Positions 16,050 through 24,738 are shown, counted from the first letter of the stretch. The stretch: 64,000 nt of DNA from Saccharopolyspora hirsuta (GCF_008630535.1 NZ_VWPH01000014.1:177636-241635); one strand, 5' to 3'. A program made the numbers and translations. The notes: generated from the letters alone by a model not told the origin.

Positions 16050-18446
16050 TCACCGCTCCCGTCTGCCGAACAGCCGCCGCGCGACCTGGCGGGTGCGCGC
16101 CGGTTTCGGCTTGCGCTGGGCGGCTTCCCGCAGCCACTCGTGCCAGACCGAGGCGGCGCCGGCGTCGACACCGCGCAGCAGCTTGCTGATCCGCCGGAAG
16201 TCGGCCTGCTTGTGCGCGTGCATCCACGCCTCCAGCTCGCGGTCGAAGGCCGCGCGCACGGTGCCGGTGGCGTTGTCCGACAAGGCGGTCACGACCGCCA
16301 GCACCACGGCGCGGTCCCGCCGGTCCTGCTCGGCGCTCTCGTCGTTCCACACCGCGGGCAGTTCGCGGACCAGGGTCTGCTGGAGCTGTTCGCCGCTGGC
16401 GACGGCCAGGTCCGCGGAGTCCTGCGGGGACGCGTCGAGCAGGGCCTCGACGATCTTGCCGGCGCGGGCGCCGAGCACCTCCTCGGAGATGTCGCCGGGG
16501 CCTCCCGCTTCCGCGCCCTTGCGGCGGAAGTTGGTCAGCCAGGCGCGCAGTCGGCCGTCGTCCTCCCACAGCTTGCGCAGGTCCTGCCGGTCGCCGAGGT
16601 GGTGGCTGAGCCCCCGCAGCACGTCGAGGTAGCGTCCGGACACTTTGGACTTCACCAGCACGCCGAAAGCGCGCTGCGCCAAGGCGTCCGAGACCGCGGT
16701 GGACGGCATCTCCGCGAGGAGGTCGGACAGCTCCACCAGCGTGGGCGCGGATTCGCCGAACAGCGCGTCGAACACCGCTTCCCCGGTGCCGGGCTGCTCG
16801 GGCTTGCGCAACCGCTCGCGGAATACCTCGATGGTCTCCTGCCGCGCCGACCCCCCGGCCGCCACGGCGGCTGCCGCGACCGCCGCGTCCAGCCGCATGA
16901 ACGGATCGCTGACGGTCGGGGCGAGCAGCCGCCACCAGCGCTCCTTGATCGCCGCGCCGACCTCGTCGCGGTGCGGCCCGTCGAGCCGCCGGGCCAGCAC
17001 GTCGCGCAGGAGGTCGATGAGCTCCGGGCCGCACGTCCAGCGCGCCGGGTCGACCCCGGCGTGCGGGTGGTGCGCCCACCACTCCCCGAACCGCCCGGCG
17101 GCCTCGGTGAAGTTGCCCAGCCGGGGCCGCACGTCGAACCGGGTCGCGGTGCGCAGCAACAGGTCCATCCGCTCCGGCTGCACCGCACCGGCGGCGCCCT
17201 CCACCAGCGCAGCGGCCTGCTCGGCCTCCTCCGGCCGCCACGGGCGGGCCCGCAGCGGCGCCCGGTCGTCCGCGGGCGTGCCGCGCACGATCTCGTCGAT
17301 CTCCGCGCGCAGCAACGCGATCCGCACCTGCCCGGCCTGCTCCAGGTCGGTCTCGGCGAGCCGGGTCAGCACCGGAACGCCCGGTGCGGAGTCCAGGACC
17401 GCGGTCAGCACCGGCTCCAGCACGTCCGAGGCGGACACCGCGGGTGGGGCGGCCAGCCATTCCGCCAGGGCCATCGCCGGTTCCGGCCCGGTCACCTGCT
17501 CGTCCAGCGCCAGCACCCCGGCGGCCAGCCGGTCCGCCGTGCTCGGGCGGGCCGCGCCCCGGCCGCGGGCGAACTGGTGGGACAGCTCGACGGCGTCCAC
17601 CACGTCGTAGGGGTCGGCGCGGAGGAAGCGCGGAACCCAGTGCAGCGCCGCGTCGCCGGGCTCGGTCTCCCGGCGTTCGCCGGTGGCGAGGTTGAACACC
17701 TCGAAGTCGGTGTGCCGCTCGGGTTCGGCCAGCGAACCCGCCCAGTCCGGGTGCAGCGCCAGCACTTCCTGCCCGCTGAACTGCGGGTTGGTGGCGAACA
17801 CCCGGAACCCGACCTCCAGCGCCCGCTCCTGCGGCAGCAGCAGCGTGGCGGCGGCGATCCAGCGCACCACCGCGGCCGGGTCCTCGCCGACGAACACCAC
17901 CCGCGGCGCGCCCTCGTCGTGCACCCTGTCGATCGCGGAATGCACTGCGAGCAGCCAGGATTCGCCGTCCTGCTGCCCCAGCACCCACTCCCGCAGCGCC
18001 TCCACCCCGAACGGCCCGGCCTCCGGTTCGGCGGGCACGGCGGGGCATTCGGTGCTCGACGCGGGTTCCTCCACCCACCACGGCGCGCCCCACAGCTGCG
18101 CCGGGCGGATCGGTCCGTACAGCTGGCCGTCGGTGGCGACGAGCGCGTGCGTGAACTGGTTTCCCTCCCGCACCCCGCCGGTCTCGGCGCCCAGGTAGAC
18201 GCCGCGCGCCGTGGCGTAGACCCCGTTGTGCACGTGGACCAGCGACGGCGGGTACTCCTCGACGGGGCGCTTCTCGCGCATCCACCCGACCGGTGCCTCG
18301 TACAGCGCCGAGCGCTGCACCACGCTCATCATCTCGTCGGTGGTGCCCGGCGAGACCGCCTGGAACTGGAACCCGGCACCGCCGCGCAGGCCCTGGCCGG
18401 GGCTGCAGTCGGTGTAGTACAGCGAGTGGAACTCCCGCGCGCTCAT
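16050..18446 (-). CDS. GTPase-associated protein 1 (GAP1)-like
   Basis: The protein has 798 residues. The N-terminal part reads FHSLYYTDCSPGQGLRGGAG and FQFQAVSPGTTDEMM, typical of GAP1-N domains that always accompany TRAFAC-like GTPases. The middle has ALEVGFRVFATNPQFSGQEV, and the last 400 residues are helical. GAP1 proteins are thought to couple GTPase state to effectors, but no enzyme activity is established. It overlaps the upstream zinc-ribbon GTPase by 4 bp (ATGA at 18443-18446) and abuts the membrane GTPase downstream, so the three form one translational unit. Confidence 0.7.
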   Translation of the reverse strand: MSAREFHSLYYTDCSPGQGLRGGAGFQFQAVSPGTTDEMMSVVQRSALYEAPVGWMREKRPVEEYPPSLVHVHNGVYATARGVYLGAETGGVREGNQFTHALVATDGQLYGPIRPAQLWGAPWWVEEPASSTECPAVPAEPEAGPFGVEALREWVLGQQDGESWLLAVHSAIDRVHDEGAPRVVFVGEDPAAVVRWIAAATLLLPQERALEVGFRVFATNPQFSGQEVLALHPDWAGSLAEPERHTDFEVFNLATGERRETEPGDAALHWVPRFLRADPYDVVDAVELSHQFARGRGAARPSTADRLAAGVLALDEQVTGPEPAMALAEWLAAPPAVSASDVLEPVLTAVLDSAPGVPVLTRLAETDLEQAGQVRIALLRAEIDEIVRGTPADDRAPLRARPWRPEEAEQAAALVEGAAGAVQPERMDLLLRTATRFDVRPRLGNFTEAAGRFGEWWAHHPHAGVDPARWTCGPELIDLLRDVLARRLDGPHRDEVGAAIKERWWRLLAPTVSDPFMRLDAAVAAAAVAAGGSARQETIEVFRERLRKPEQPGTGEAVFDALFGESAPTLVELSDLLAEMPSTAVSDALAQRAFGVLVKSKVSGRYLDVLRGLSHHLGDRQDLRKLWEDDGRLRAWLTNFRRKGAEAGGPGDISEEVLGARAGKIVEALLDASPQDSADLAVASGEQLQQTLVRELPAVWNDESAEQDRRDRAVVLAVVTALSDNATGTVRAAFDRELEAWMHAHKQADFRRISKLLRGVDAGAASVWHEWLREAAQRKPKPARTRQVARRLFGRRER

Positions 18447-19627
18447 GCTCGGCTCCGTTCGATGATCCTGAAGTGGCTGAGCAGCCACAGCAGCGGTTCG
18501 TCCACCCGGAACGGCCGCACCCCGGCCGGGTCGATCTGCTTGCTGCCGTAGTCCGGTTCCGCACCGAGCGCGGACACCGCGAAGTAGCGGAACGTCCGGT
18601 AGTGCGCCCGCAGGTGCCCGTCGATGTCGTCGGCGCCCAGCTCGGCGAGCAGCGCCCGCAGGTGCTCGTCGGTGTCCTGGCCGACGACCTCGTCGTACTC
18701 CGCCCCGGCGCGCGGCGGGCGCAGCAGCGGGTGGTTGTCGCCGAGCACCCGGAAGAACGCGTCGATCTTGGAGAACACCACGGCGATCGGGGTGCGCACC
18801 TGCCTTCCGTCGCCGAGACCGGTGCTGGCGCGCAGCATCTCGGTCACGCGGTTGAGGACGTTGATCGGCGGCTCGGCGTCCCGGCGACCCGCGTCGGGCA
18901 CCGCGATGCGGTCCGCCGCGCCGGGCAGCTGGAACGGGTCGAGCAGCACGATCAGCCCGTCCGCCGAGGTCAGGTAGGCCTGGCTGTTGACGAACTCCTG
19001 GGTCGTCATGTCCTCGCCCGCCGCGTCGTAGAACGACAGGGTGGTCGTCCGGTGCACGCGCCTGCCCAGCTGGACGCGCGGCTGCCGCCACTGCACCACC
19101 AGCGGGGTCCGGATGCCGTCGGCGGAGCTGGCGGTGGACTCGAAGAGCGCCTGGTCGCCGAACAGCGCCTGCTCGTAGCGCTCCAGCCACTGCGCGGTGC
19201 CGAACCCGGCCTGCTCACCGGCGAAGGAGATGTCGGCGTCGAAGCGGCGGCGGATGTTGTTGCGCAGCTCGTGCACGAGGACCGTGGTGTAGACGGTCTT
19301 GCCCGCGTTCTTGCCGCCGACCACGCCGATCAGCGGGCTGTCGCCGTCGGCGAAGCTGGCGGGCAGCGGCGTGTGGCAGACCGGGCAGGCGCGGATCCCG
19401 CTGGGGGTGCCGCAGTCCGGGCACTCGGCCTTGCGCGGGCTGCGGAACCTGCTGCGCGGCTCGAAGACCGGCCAGGAAGCGGCCCCGTACCCGGTCAGCC
19501 GCTGCCGCATCGGGTCGACCGCCTTGCGGCACCTCTCGCGGCCGGGCGCGGGCCGACCGGTGCACTGGAACCACAGGTTGCCCACCGGGAACCGGTGGTA
19601 GCAGTAGGGGCACGCAACCTTGGCCAT
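18443..19627 (-). CDS. Zinc-ribbon GTPase (TRAFAC-like)
   Basis: The protein has 394 residues. It starts with a zinc ribbon (CPYCYHRF), has further Cys pairs (CPDC, CPVC) at about 69-84, then a P-loop GGKNAGKT at 104-111. It carries a switch motif YDAAGED and a specificity motif VVFSKID. No membrane segment is visible, in contrast to the GTPase at 14487. It heads the compact GTPase-GAP1-GTPase operon. A pair of palindromic repeats and a 125-bp gap separate it from the FN3-repeat gene upstream. Likely a GTP-dependent sensor or switch of the island. Confidence 0.8.
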   Translation of the reverse strand: MAKVACPYCYHRFPVGNLWFQCTGRPAPGRERCRKAVDPMRQRLTGYGAASWPVFEPRSRFRSPRKAECPDCGTPSGIRACPVCHTPLPASFADGDSPLIGVVGGKNAGKTVYTTVLVHELRNNIRRRFDADISFAGEQAGFGTAQWLERYEQALFGDQALFESTASSADGIRTPLVVQWRQPRVQLGRRVHRTTTLSFYDAAGEDMTTQEFVNSQAYLTSADGLIVLLDPFQLPGAADRIAVPDAGRRDAEPPINVLNRVTEMLRASTGLGDGRQVRTPIAVVFSKIDAFFRVLGDNHPLLRPPRAGAEYDEVVGQDTDEHLRALLAELGADDIDGHLRAHYRTFRYFAVSALGAEPDYGSKQIDPAGVRPFRVDEPLLWLLSHFRIIERSRA

Positions 19628-19661
19628 CTGGTCTTCCCCGTGCTCGTCGCGTCGTGATGGG

Positions 19662-19707
19662 TGCGATTTCCATGGAAATCGGCGGTGCGATTTCCATCGA
19701 AATCGCG
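19662..19707. repeat. Paired palindromic repeat, copy 2
   Basis: The segment holds GATTTCCATGGAAATC, a spacer GGCGGTGC, then GATTTCCATCGAAATC. Both are near-perfect palindromes of the repeat family, here in direct orientation. It sits in the 125-bp gap upstream of the zinc-ribbon GTPase. Confidence 0.8.
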
Positions 19708-19752
19708 GAAGTCGTCCACGACCTCCGGCGTGTCGTGACCCGGCAGTGCACA

Positions 19753-22080
19753 TTAGGACACCTTGAGCTGCGCAACGGGCGGATCCACCAACTCGATACC
19801 GGACGTTTGCACGAAGCAGCGCAGCCAGAACGGCTTCCGCCGCGGCAGCTCGACGGTGATCTCCACGAGGTCGTCGATCCGGTGCACCTCCCGGTGCACG
19901 ACCTGCCCGTCGTCCGGCCCGAGCGGCATGACGCGACCGGGCGCGACGACCACCACCACCTCGCACTCCGGCACCGGCTGGTCGCTGCTGAGCAGGATGC
20001 TCGCGGTGCGCGCCCCGAACAACCGGTTCCGCCGTTCGACCCGGTACTCGACCTGCGCGGGTGGCCCGGACACGGACAGCTCGCTGGGCTTGGACCGGTG
20101 CTCGCCGTCGTCGCCGGTGGCCAGCGAGGTGACCTGCACGCTCGCCTCGCCCGGCCCGGTGTCGATCCGGCAGCCGCCCTCGGCCTGGTACTGCTGCCGC
20201 GTCACCCGCCGCGACCCACCGGCCCAGGTCACCTCGGCCAGCCGCACCCCGTCCGGCCACACCCAGGACAGCACGAGCTGGCGCCCGAAGTGCCGCCCCT
20301 CCAACGAGGTCACGGGCGGCAAGGTCGGTGCGACCCGCGCGGTGTGCCGCACCGCGACGGCTTCCGCCCGGACCTCGGTGCCGTCCGCGCGCCGGTAGCG
20401 CGCCGCCAGCAGGTACGTGCAGTCCACCTTGACGTCCACAGTGGAGTCCCGGAACGAGGTGCCGCCGCTGGTGGGCACCGGAACCTCACCGGTCTCGTCC
20501 CGCCGCACCACGTCCACGCCGACGGCGTCGCGGTGCAGCTTCCACCGCCCCTCGACCGCGCCCCCGCGAACCGCGAGCCGCACCTCGTGCACCGGCGGCA
20601 GCACCTCGACGGTCCGCCCGACCGGCCGCGACCACACCCCGTCGGGCGCCGCGGCGAACACCGCGTACCCCGCGGTCCCCCCGGCCGCCGCGGCGGCGTC
20701 CACCACCGCGGTCTCCGCCCCCTCGGCGACGACGTCGCCGTCGGCGGCGTCGCCGGGCGTCCGCCCGGCCCGCCGCACCACCCGGTACCGGGTGCTCTCG
20801 TCGTGGTCGGGCTGCGCCCGCCACGACAGCCGCACCCCGAGCCCTTCCGGCTGCGCCGTCAGGTCCGCCACCGGGCTGACCGGGATGCGCCGCACCTCCG
20901 CCGCTATCGCGTCGTCGTCGGCGGCCAGCCGCGCTGCTTCGGTCAGCTGTCTCCGCGCTTCGCCTTCGGCTCCGCGCTCCAGCGCGCGGTGCGCGGCCTC
21001 GCGCAGTTCGCGGACCTGCGCCGCGTGCCGGTCGACCGCCGCTTTCGCGGCTGCGGCCTCCTCGGCGTCGGCGATGCCGACGAGGGCTTGCTGGGCGGCG
21101 ACCAGCAGTCCCCCGGCGAGCAGTTCGGCGACCTTGGCCAGGCCGGTGACCTCGATCTTCGTCGCGCCCGTTTCGCTGAGCACGCTCACCACGGCCTGTC
21201 GTGCTTCGCCGTCCTCCAGCCCGGACTGGCGCAGCACGCGCAGCAGCGCGCTGGCCGGTGCACCGTTCTCGCGGAGTCTGCGCACGTCGTCGAGCAGGTG
21301 GTACAGCGCCAGGAGGCGGAGGTCGGTGCGCCCGGCCGCGGTGGTCACCAGCCCGAGGGCTTCGCGCGCGGCGCGGTTGCCGGAGCGGCGGTTCTCCCGG
21401 TCCACGGCCGCCTGAACGGCTTTCGCGCTCAGCCCGGCGGAATGCGCTGGGGTGCTGCGGAACTCGGTGAGCAGCGCGAAGCTGTCGAGCTTGCCGTGCA
21501 GCAGTTCGGGGATGCCGGTGACCTCGGCGTCCTTCAGCAGTTCCTTCAGGCGGCGGAACAGGGTGTCCGGCAGCCCGGAGGTCTTCGGCAGGTCCAGCGG
21601 GACCGCCGTGCGCACCCCGGCCTTGGCCAGCGCCTGGTCGACCTCGGGCGGGGCGAGCTGGCCGAACGCCTCGCGCATCGCCTCCAGCTGGCCCGGGGTG
21701 ATCAGCCCGAGGTCGCCGAAGTTCGCCTTGAGCATCTGGGCGAGCTCGTCGATCTGGGCCCGCCCGGCCGCCGCCCGGTCGTCGTGCCGCGCGCGCCACC
21801 ACGACATCCGCGACATGGCCTCGCCGTGCTCGCGGCGCAGCTCCTCGTCCTCGCGCAGGAAGGCCTTGTAGACGCTGGTGGTGAAGCTGGACTTCGCGGT
21901 GGACTGGGCGCTCTTGTTCCAGTGCGACCGGACCTGCGACAACCGCTGCGCCAGGTCGGCGTCGGAGAACTCCGGCCCGATCGCGTACCGGGTCAGCAGA
22001 TCGTCCGGTAGTCGGCCGCTGCGCCCCCGCAGCGGCCGCACCACTTCACGCTCGTACGCCTTCGGATCGAAGGGTTCCAT
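19753..22080 (-). CDS. Large helical protein with C-terminal fibronectin type III-like repeats
   Basis: The protein has 775 residues and no signal peptide, so it is cytosolic. Residues 1-380 are helical, with Ala/Glu-rich coiled-coil at about 340-400 (EEAAAAKAAVDRHAAQVREL). From about 410 there are three or four beta-rich units with FN3 features, such as GVRLSWRAQPDHDESTRYRV and LVLSWVWPDGVRLAEVTW. Cytosolic FN3 repeats are unusual in bacteria. It lies just downstream of the GrpE-Hsp70 pair and is probably a client-binding or scaffold component. I recognise no named family. The start at ATG 22080 follows GGATGGGA. Confidence 0.7.
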   Translation of the reverse strand: MEPFDPKAYEREVVRPLRGRSGRLPDDLLTRYAIGPEFSDADLAQRLSQVRSHWNKSAQSTAKSSFTTSVYKAFLREDEELRREHGEAMSRMSWWRARHDDRAAAGRAQIDELAQMLKANFGDLGLITPGQLEAMREAFGQLAPPEVDQALAKAGVRTAVPLDLPKTSGLPDTLFRRLKELLKDAEVTGIPELLHGKLDSFALLTEFRSTPAHSAGLSAKAVQAAVDRENRRSGNRAAREALGLVTTAAGRTDLRLLALYHLLDDVRRLRENGAPASALLRVLRQSGLEDGEARQAVVSVLSETGATKIEVTGLAKVAELLAGGLLVAAQQALVGIADAEEAAAAKAAVDRHAAQVRELREAAHRALERGAEGEARRQLTEAARLAADDDAIAAEVRRIPVSPVADLTAQPEGLGVRLSWRAQPDHDESTRYRVVRRAGRTPGDAADGDVVAEGAETAVVDAAAAAGGTAGYAVFAAAPDGVWSRPVGRTVEVLPPVHEVRLAVRGGAVEGRWKLHRDAVGVDVVRRDETGEVPVPTSGGTSFRDSTVDVKVDCTYLLAARYRRADGTEVRAEAVAVRHTARVAPTLPPVTSLEGRHFGRQLVLSWVWPDGVRLAEVTWAGGSRRVTRQQYQAEGGCRIDTGPGEASVQVTSLATGDDGEHRSKPSELSVSGPPAQVEYRVERRNRLFGARTASILLSSDQPVPECEVVVVVAPGRVMPLGPDDGQVVHREVHRIDDLVEITVELPRRKPFWLRCFVQTSGIELVDPPVAQLKVS

Positions 22081-22097
22081 CAGATCCCATCCAGTAC

Positions 22098-22186
22098 CGC
22101 CTCTCCGCGATTCGCAGTGGTGGTTGCGTTCGGCGGATGACCTTGCGCTTGGCGGTTTCTTGTGGCTGGTTTGCGTCACGTTCCCC
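22098..22186 (-). promoter_or_regulatory. Duplicated leader/promoter-like segment, copy 2
   Basis: This is the second copy of the roughly 90-bp segment at 14378-14467. It lies immediately upstream of the FN3-repeat gene, within the 149-bp gap after the Hsp70 stop. It may carry an internal promoter of the minus-strand unit. Confidence 0.5.
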
Positions 22187-22229
22187 TGAGGTGCGGTTGA
22201 TTAGCACTCGGGTTGGCACTGCCGCTCAG

Positions 22230-23876
22230 TCAGCCGGACACGGTGATCCCCGCGACCTTCCGCGCCGCTTCTTCGACCTCTTCGTCGCTGCGCACGCTCA
22301 CCCGCACCTTGATGTCCAGCGACTTGCCGGTGGACGGTTCGGTGGCGGTCAGCTCCAGCAGGCCCTCGTCGTCGACGGTCATGCGGATGTTCACCGGGGA
22401 GCCGGCGGGCAGCGGCGGCAGCCCGTCGATGGTCCCCTTGCCCTCGCTGATCTCCTTGTTCTCCGCCAGGTCCGGCCCGGCGACCACCCCGGACTGCTCG
22501 TAGAGCTCGATGTTCACCCCGGTCTGGCCCTCGTAGATGGTGGACGCCTCCAGGGTGCGCTCCTCGGTGGGCAGCGGGTCGTTGGCGTGCACCAGGTGCC
22601 GGACGAGGAACCGCTCCGGCTTGTTGCGCCAGTCCGGGTCGGAGGTGTCGACGAGCTTGACCCCGAAGGCCTTGGGCAGCACGTTCCGGGTCTGCTTCGC
22701 GGCCAGGTTCTCCAGCGCCCGCTCGGAGATCCCGGTCTGCTTGGCGACGGTGCGCACCGCCTCGGACACCCCCGAGCCGCCGTCCTCCGCGGCCTCCCGG
22801 TGCACCACCCGGCCCAGCGCGTAGAGCGCGGCGCCCTTGGCCACCGCCAGGTCCGGGTCGTGCAGCTTGGGGTCCCACCCGAACTCGGCGCGCAGCCGCT
22901 CGGCGACCGCGGGCATCTTGGTGGCCCCGCCGACCAGCAGGACCTCGTCGATCTTCGCGCCGGGCTGCTTGGACTCCAACGTGGCCAGGGTTCGCCTGAC
23001 GATGTCGATCGTCTTGTCCAGCAGGTCCTGGGTCTCGGTCTCGAACTGCGCGCGGGTCACCTCCACCCGCGCGCTCACCCCGGCCCCGCGCAGCGCGACC
23101 GCGCGGGACTCCGCCTTGGACAGCTGCTTCTTGGTGTCCTCGGCGGTGGTGGCCAGCGACTGCAGGAACTCCTCGTCGTCCTCCACCTCGGTGCCGTCCG
23201 GGGCCTGCTCCTGGAACTTCGCCAGCAGGTGGTTGCGCAGCCGCAGGTCCCAGTCCGCACCGCCGAGGTGGTCGTCGCCGTCGGTGCACACCACCGCTAT
23301 CTCGTCGGAGGACACCCGGATCACGGTGGTGTCGAAGGTGCCGCCGCCCAGGTCGTAGACCAGGATCGTCTTGTCGTCGGCCCCGGTGGTCGCCTCGTAG
23401 TGCAGCGCGGCGGCCACCGGCTCGGGCACGATGCCGATCACGTCGAGCCCGGCGATGGTGCCCGCCTGCTTGGTGGCGCTGCGCTCCTGCATGCCGAAGT
23501 AGGCGGGCACGGTGATCACCGCGCGGGTGACCTCGCCGCCGGTGTGCGCGGCGGCGTCCTGCGCGAGCTGCTTGAGGATCAGCGCCGAGATGGACTCCGG
23601 GGTGTAGGTGCTGCCGTCGAACTCGAACTCGGCGTCGCTGCCCATCTGCCGCTTGATCAGCGACACCACCCGGTCCGGGTCGATGATCGCGGAGTTCTTC
23701 GCCACCGAGCCGACGACCACGTTCGACGCGTTCTCGAAGAACACCACCGACGGGGTCGTCTCGCTGCTGTCGGTGTTGCGGCACACCGCGGGACGACCGG
23801 TCTCGTCGACGTAGGCGATGGCCGAGTAGGTGGTGCCCAGGTCGATGCCGAACACCTGCAGGTCGCGGTCAGACAT
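22230..23876 (-). CDS. Hsp70 (DnaK-like) chaperone, second paralogue
   Basis: The protein has 548 residues. ATPase motifs are intact: GIDLGTTYSAIAYVDE, VITVPAYFG, VYDLGGGTFDTT and VLLVGGATKMPAV. A short beta substrate-binding domain follows (LPPLPAGSPVNIRMTVDDEG). The long C-terminal lid of housekeeping DnaK is missing. It overlaps the upstream GrpE-like gene by 8 bp, a clear chaperone plus exchange-factor pair. With the Hsp70 at 10156 it makes two copies in one island. The C-termini of both read TVSG. Confidence 0.93.
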   Translation of the reverse strand: MSDRDLQVFGIDLGTTYSAIAYVDETGRPAVCRNTDSSETTPSVVFFENASNVVVGSVAKNSAIIDPDRVVSLIKRQMGSDAEFEFDGSTYTPESISALILKQLAQDAAAHTGGEVTRAVITVPAYFGMQERSATKQAGTIAGLDVIGIVPEPVAAALHYEATTGADDKTILVYDLGGGTFDTTVIRVSSDEIAVVCTDGDDHLGGADWDLRLRNHLLAKFQEQAPDGTEVEDDEEFLQSLATTAEDTKKQLSKAESRAVALRGAGVSARVEVTRAQFETETQDLLDKTIDIVRRTLATLESKQPGAKIDEVLLVGGATKMPAVAERLRAEFGWDPKLHDPDLAVAKGAALYALGRVVHREAAEDGGSGVSEAVRTVAKQTGISERALENLAAKQTRNVLPKAFGVKLVDTSDPDWRNKPERFLVRHLVHANDPLPTEERTLEASTIYEGQTGVNIELYEQSGVVAGPDLAENKEISEGKGTIDGLPPLPAGSPVNIRMTVDDEGLLELTATEPSTGKSLDIKVRVSVRSDEEVEEAARKVAGITVSG

Positions 23877-24534
23877 CAGCGCTCATCCCCTCTGCTCGCG
23901 GGTCGTCCCCGGTGGTCGCGCTCCAGCGGTACACGTGCACGCGCGCGGGGACGGTCACGCGGTCGGTCGTGGTGTCGAGGTAGCCGTCGGAGAGCACGAG
24001 CGCGATCCGCTCGTGCTGGTCGGCTTCCGCGGCGGGCAGGATCTTGACGGCCCGGTGCTCGCGGGCGGAGAACTCCGCGCCGACCTCCGGCCGGATCGGC
24101 GTGCTGCCGCAGCGCTCCAGCGCCTGCTCCGCGCTGAGCGCGAAGGACTCCAGCAGGGCGGCGACCTGCTCCCGGCTGAGCTCGGGCGGCAGCGTGCGGG
24201 CCTGGTGCAGCAGGTCCTTGCGGAGGTTCTGCAGGTCGGTGGTGATCGGGCGCAGCAGCAGGTTCTGCTCCCCGGCGCGCAACCGCTCCACCTCGGCGTG
24301 CAGCTTGTCGATGACGCGTTCCCGCGCGGCGGCGCGGTCGTGGTGCTGGCGGACCTGCTCGGTGAGGGCCGAGACCGCGTCGGTCAGCTCGGCCAGCGGG
24401 TCCGGTTCGGGTAACTCCTCGACGGGTTCCGGCGCCTCGGCGTCGACCGGCGCGGGGCTCGCAGCCTCCTCGCGCTGGTCGTTCTGCTCTGGCTCGTCGC
24501 GCATCGCTTCGCCCGCCTCGCTGCTCGTCGTCAT
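23869..24534 (-). CDS. GrpE-like nucleotide exchange factor
   Basis: The protein has 221 residues from ATG 24534. A long acidic N-terminal tail (residues 1-60) is followed by a coiled coil (VSALTEQVRQHHDRAAARER) and a small C-terminal beta domain (ALVLSDGYLDTTTDRVTVPA). This is the GrpE plan, although the family signature is weak. It should release ADP from the Hsp70 encoded next, with which it overlaps by 8 bp. A second start at ATG 24504 has a better RBS and would shorten the acidic tail by ten residues. A palindrome 20 bp upstream may be its operator. Confidence 0.75.
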   Translation of the reverse strand: MTTSSEAGEAMRDEPEQNDQREEAASPAPVDAEAPEPVEELPEPDPLAELTDAVSALTEQVRQHHDRAAARERVIDKLHAEVERLRAGEQNLLLRPITTDLQNLRKDLLHQARTLPPELSREQVAALLESFALSAEQALERCGSTPIRPEVGAEFSAREHRAVKILPAAEADQHERIALVLSDGYLDTTTDRVTVPARVHVYRWSATTGDDPRAEGMSADV

Positions 24535-24553
24535 CGCACGGGTGACCGGCCGT

Positions 24554-24577
24554 GGGTGATCAGGATGATGATCACCC
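24554..24577. promoter_or_regulatory. Candidate operator palindrome upstream of the GrpE-Hsp70 unit
   Basis: Perfect 9-bp arms GGGTGATCA and TGATCACCC flank a 6-bp spacer. It is 20 bp upstream of the first gene of the minus-strand unit and lacks a T-run, which favours a repressor site over a terminator. Confidence 0.55.
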
Positions 24578-24674
24578 AGCCTAGCCCCGTCCCACCCGGA
24601 GTCCAGGGGATTCGGCGACTTCGACGGCGCAGCGGCGAGCACGGTTCCGCAGCGCGCTAGGCCGTTCCGGTGAA

Positions 24675-24730
24675 CAGAGCCCGCGAGCACTTTCCGGTGC
24701 TATGGCACCAAAAGGTACTCACGGGCTCTG
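24675..24730. repeat. Long imperfect inverted repeat (56-nt hairpin)
   Basis: The two halves (CAGAGCCCGCGAGCAC... and ...GTACTCACGGGCTCTG) pair over about 26 bp around the loop TAT. The few mismatches become mostly G-U pairs if the minus strand is transcribed. It could be an RNA hairpin or the remnant of a small mobile element. Confidence 0.55.
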
Positions 24731-24738
24731 ACGTGCGA

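Noticed and set aside
14574..18551. A 1325-residue plus-strand open frame opposite the GTPase and GAP1 genes
   Set aside because: It is a shadow frame; the minus-strand genes have clear domains, RBS and overlaps.
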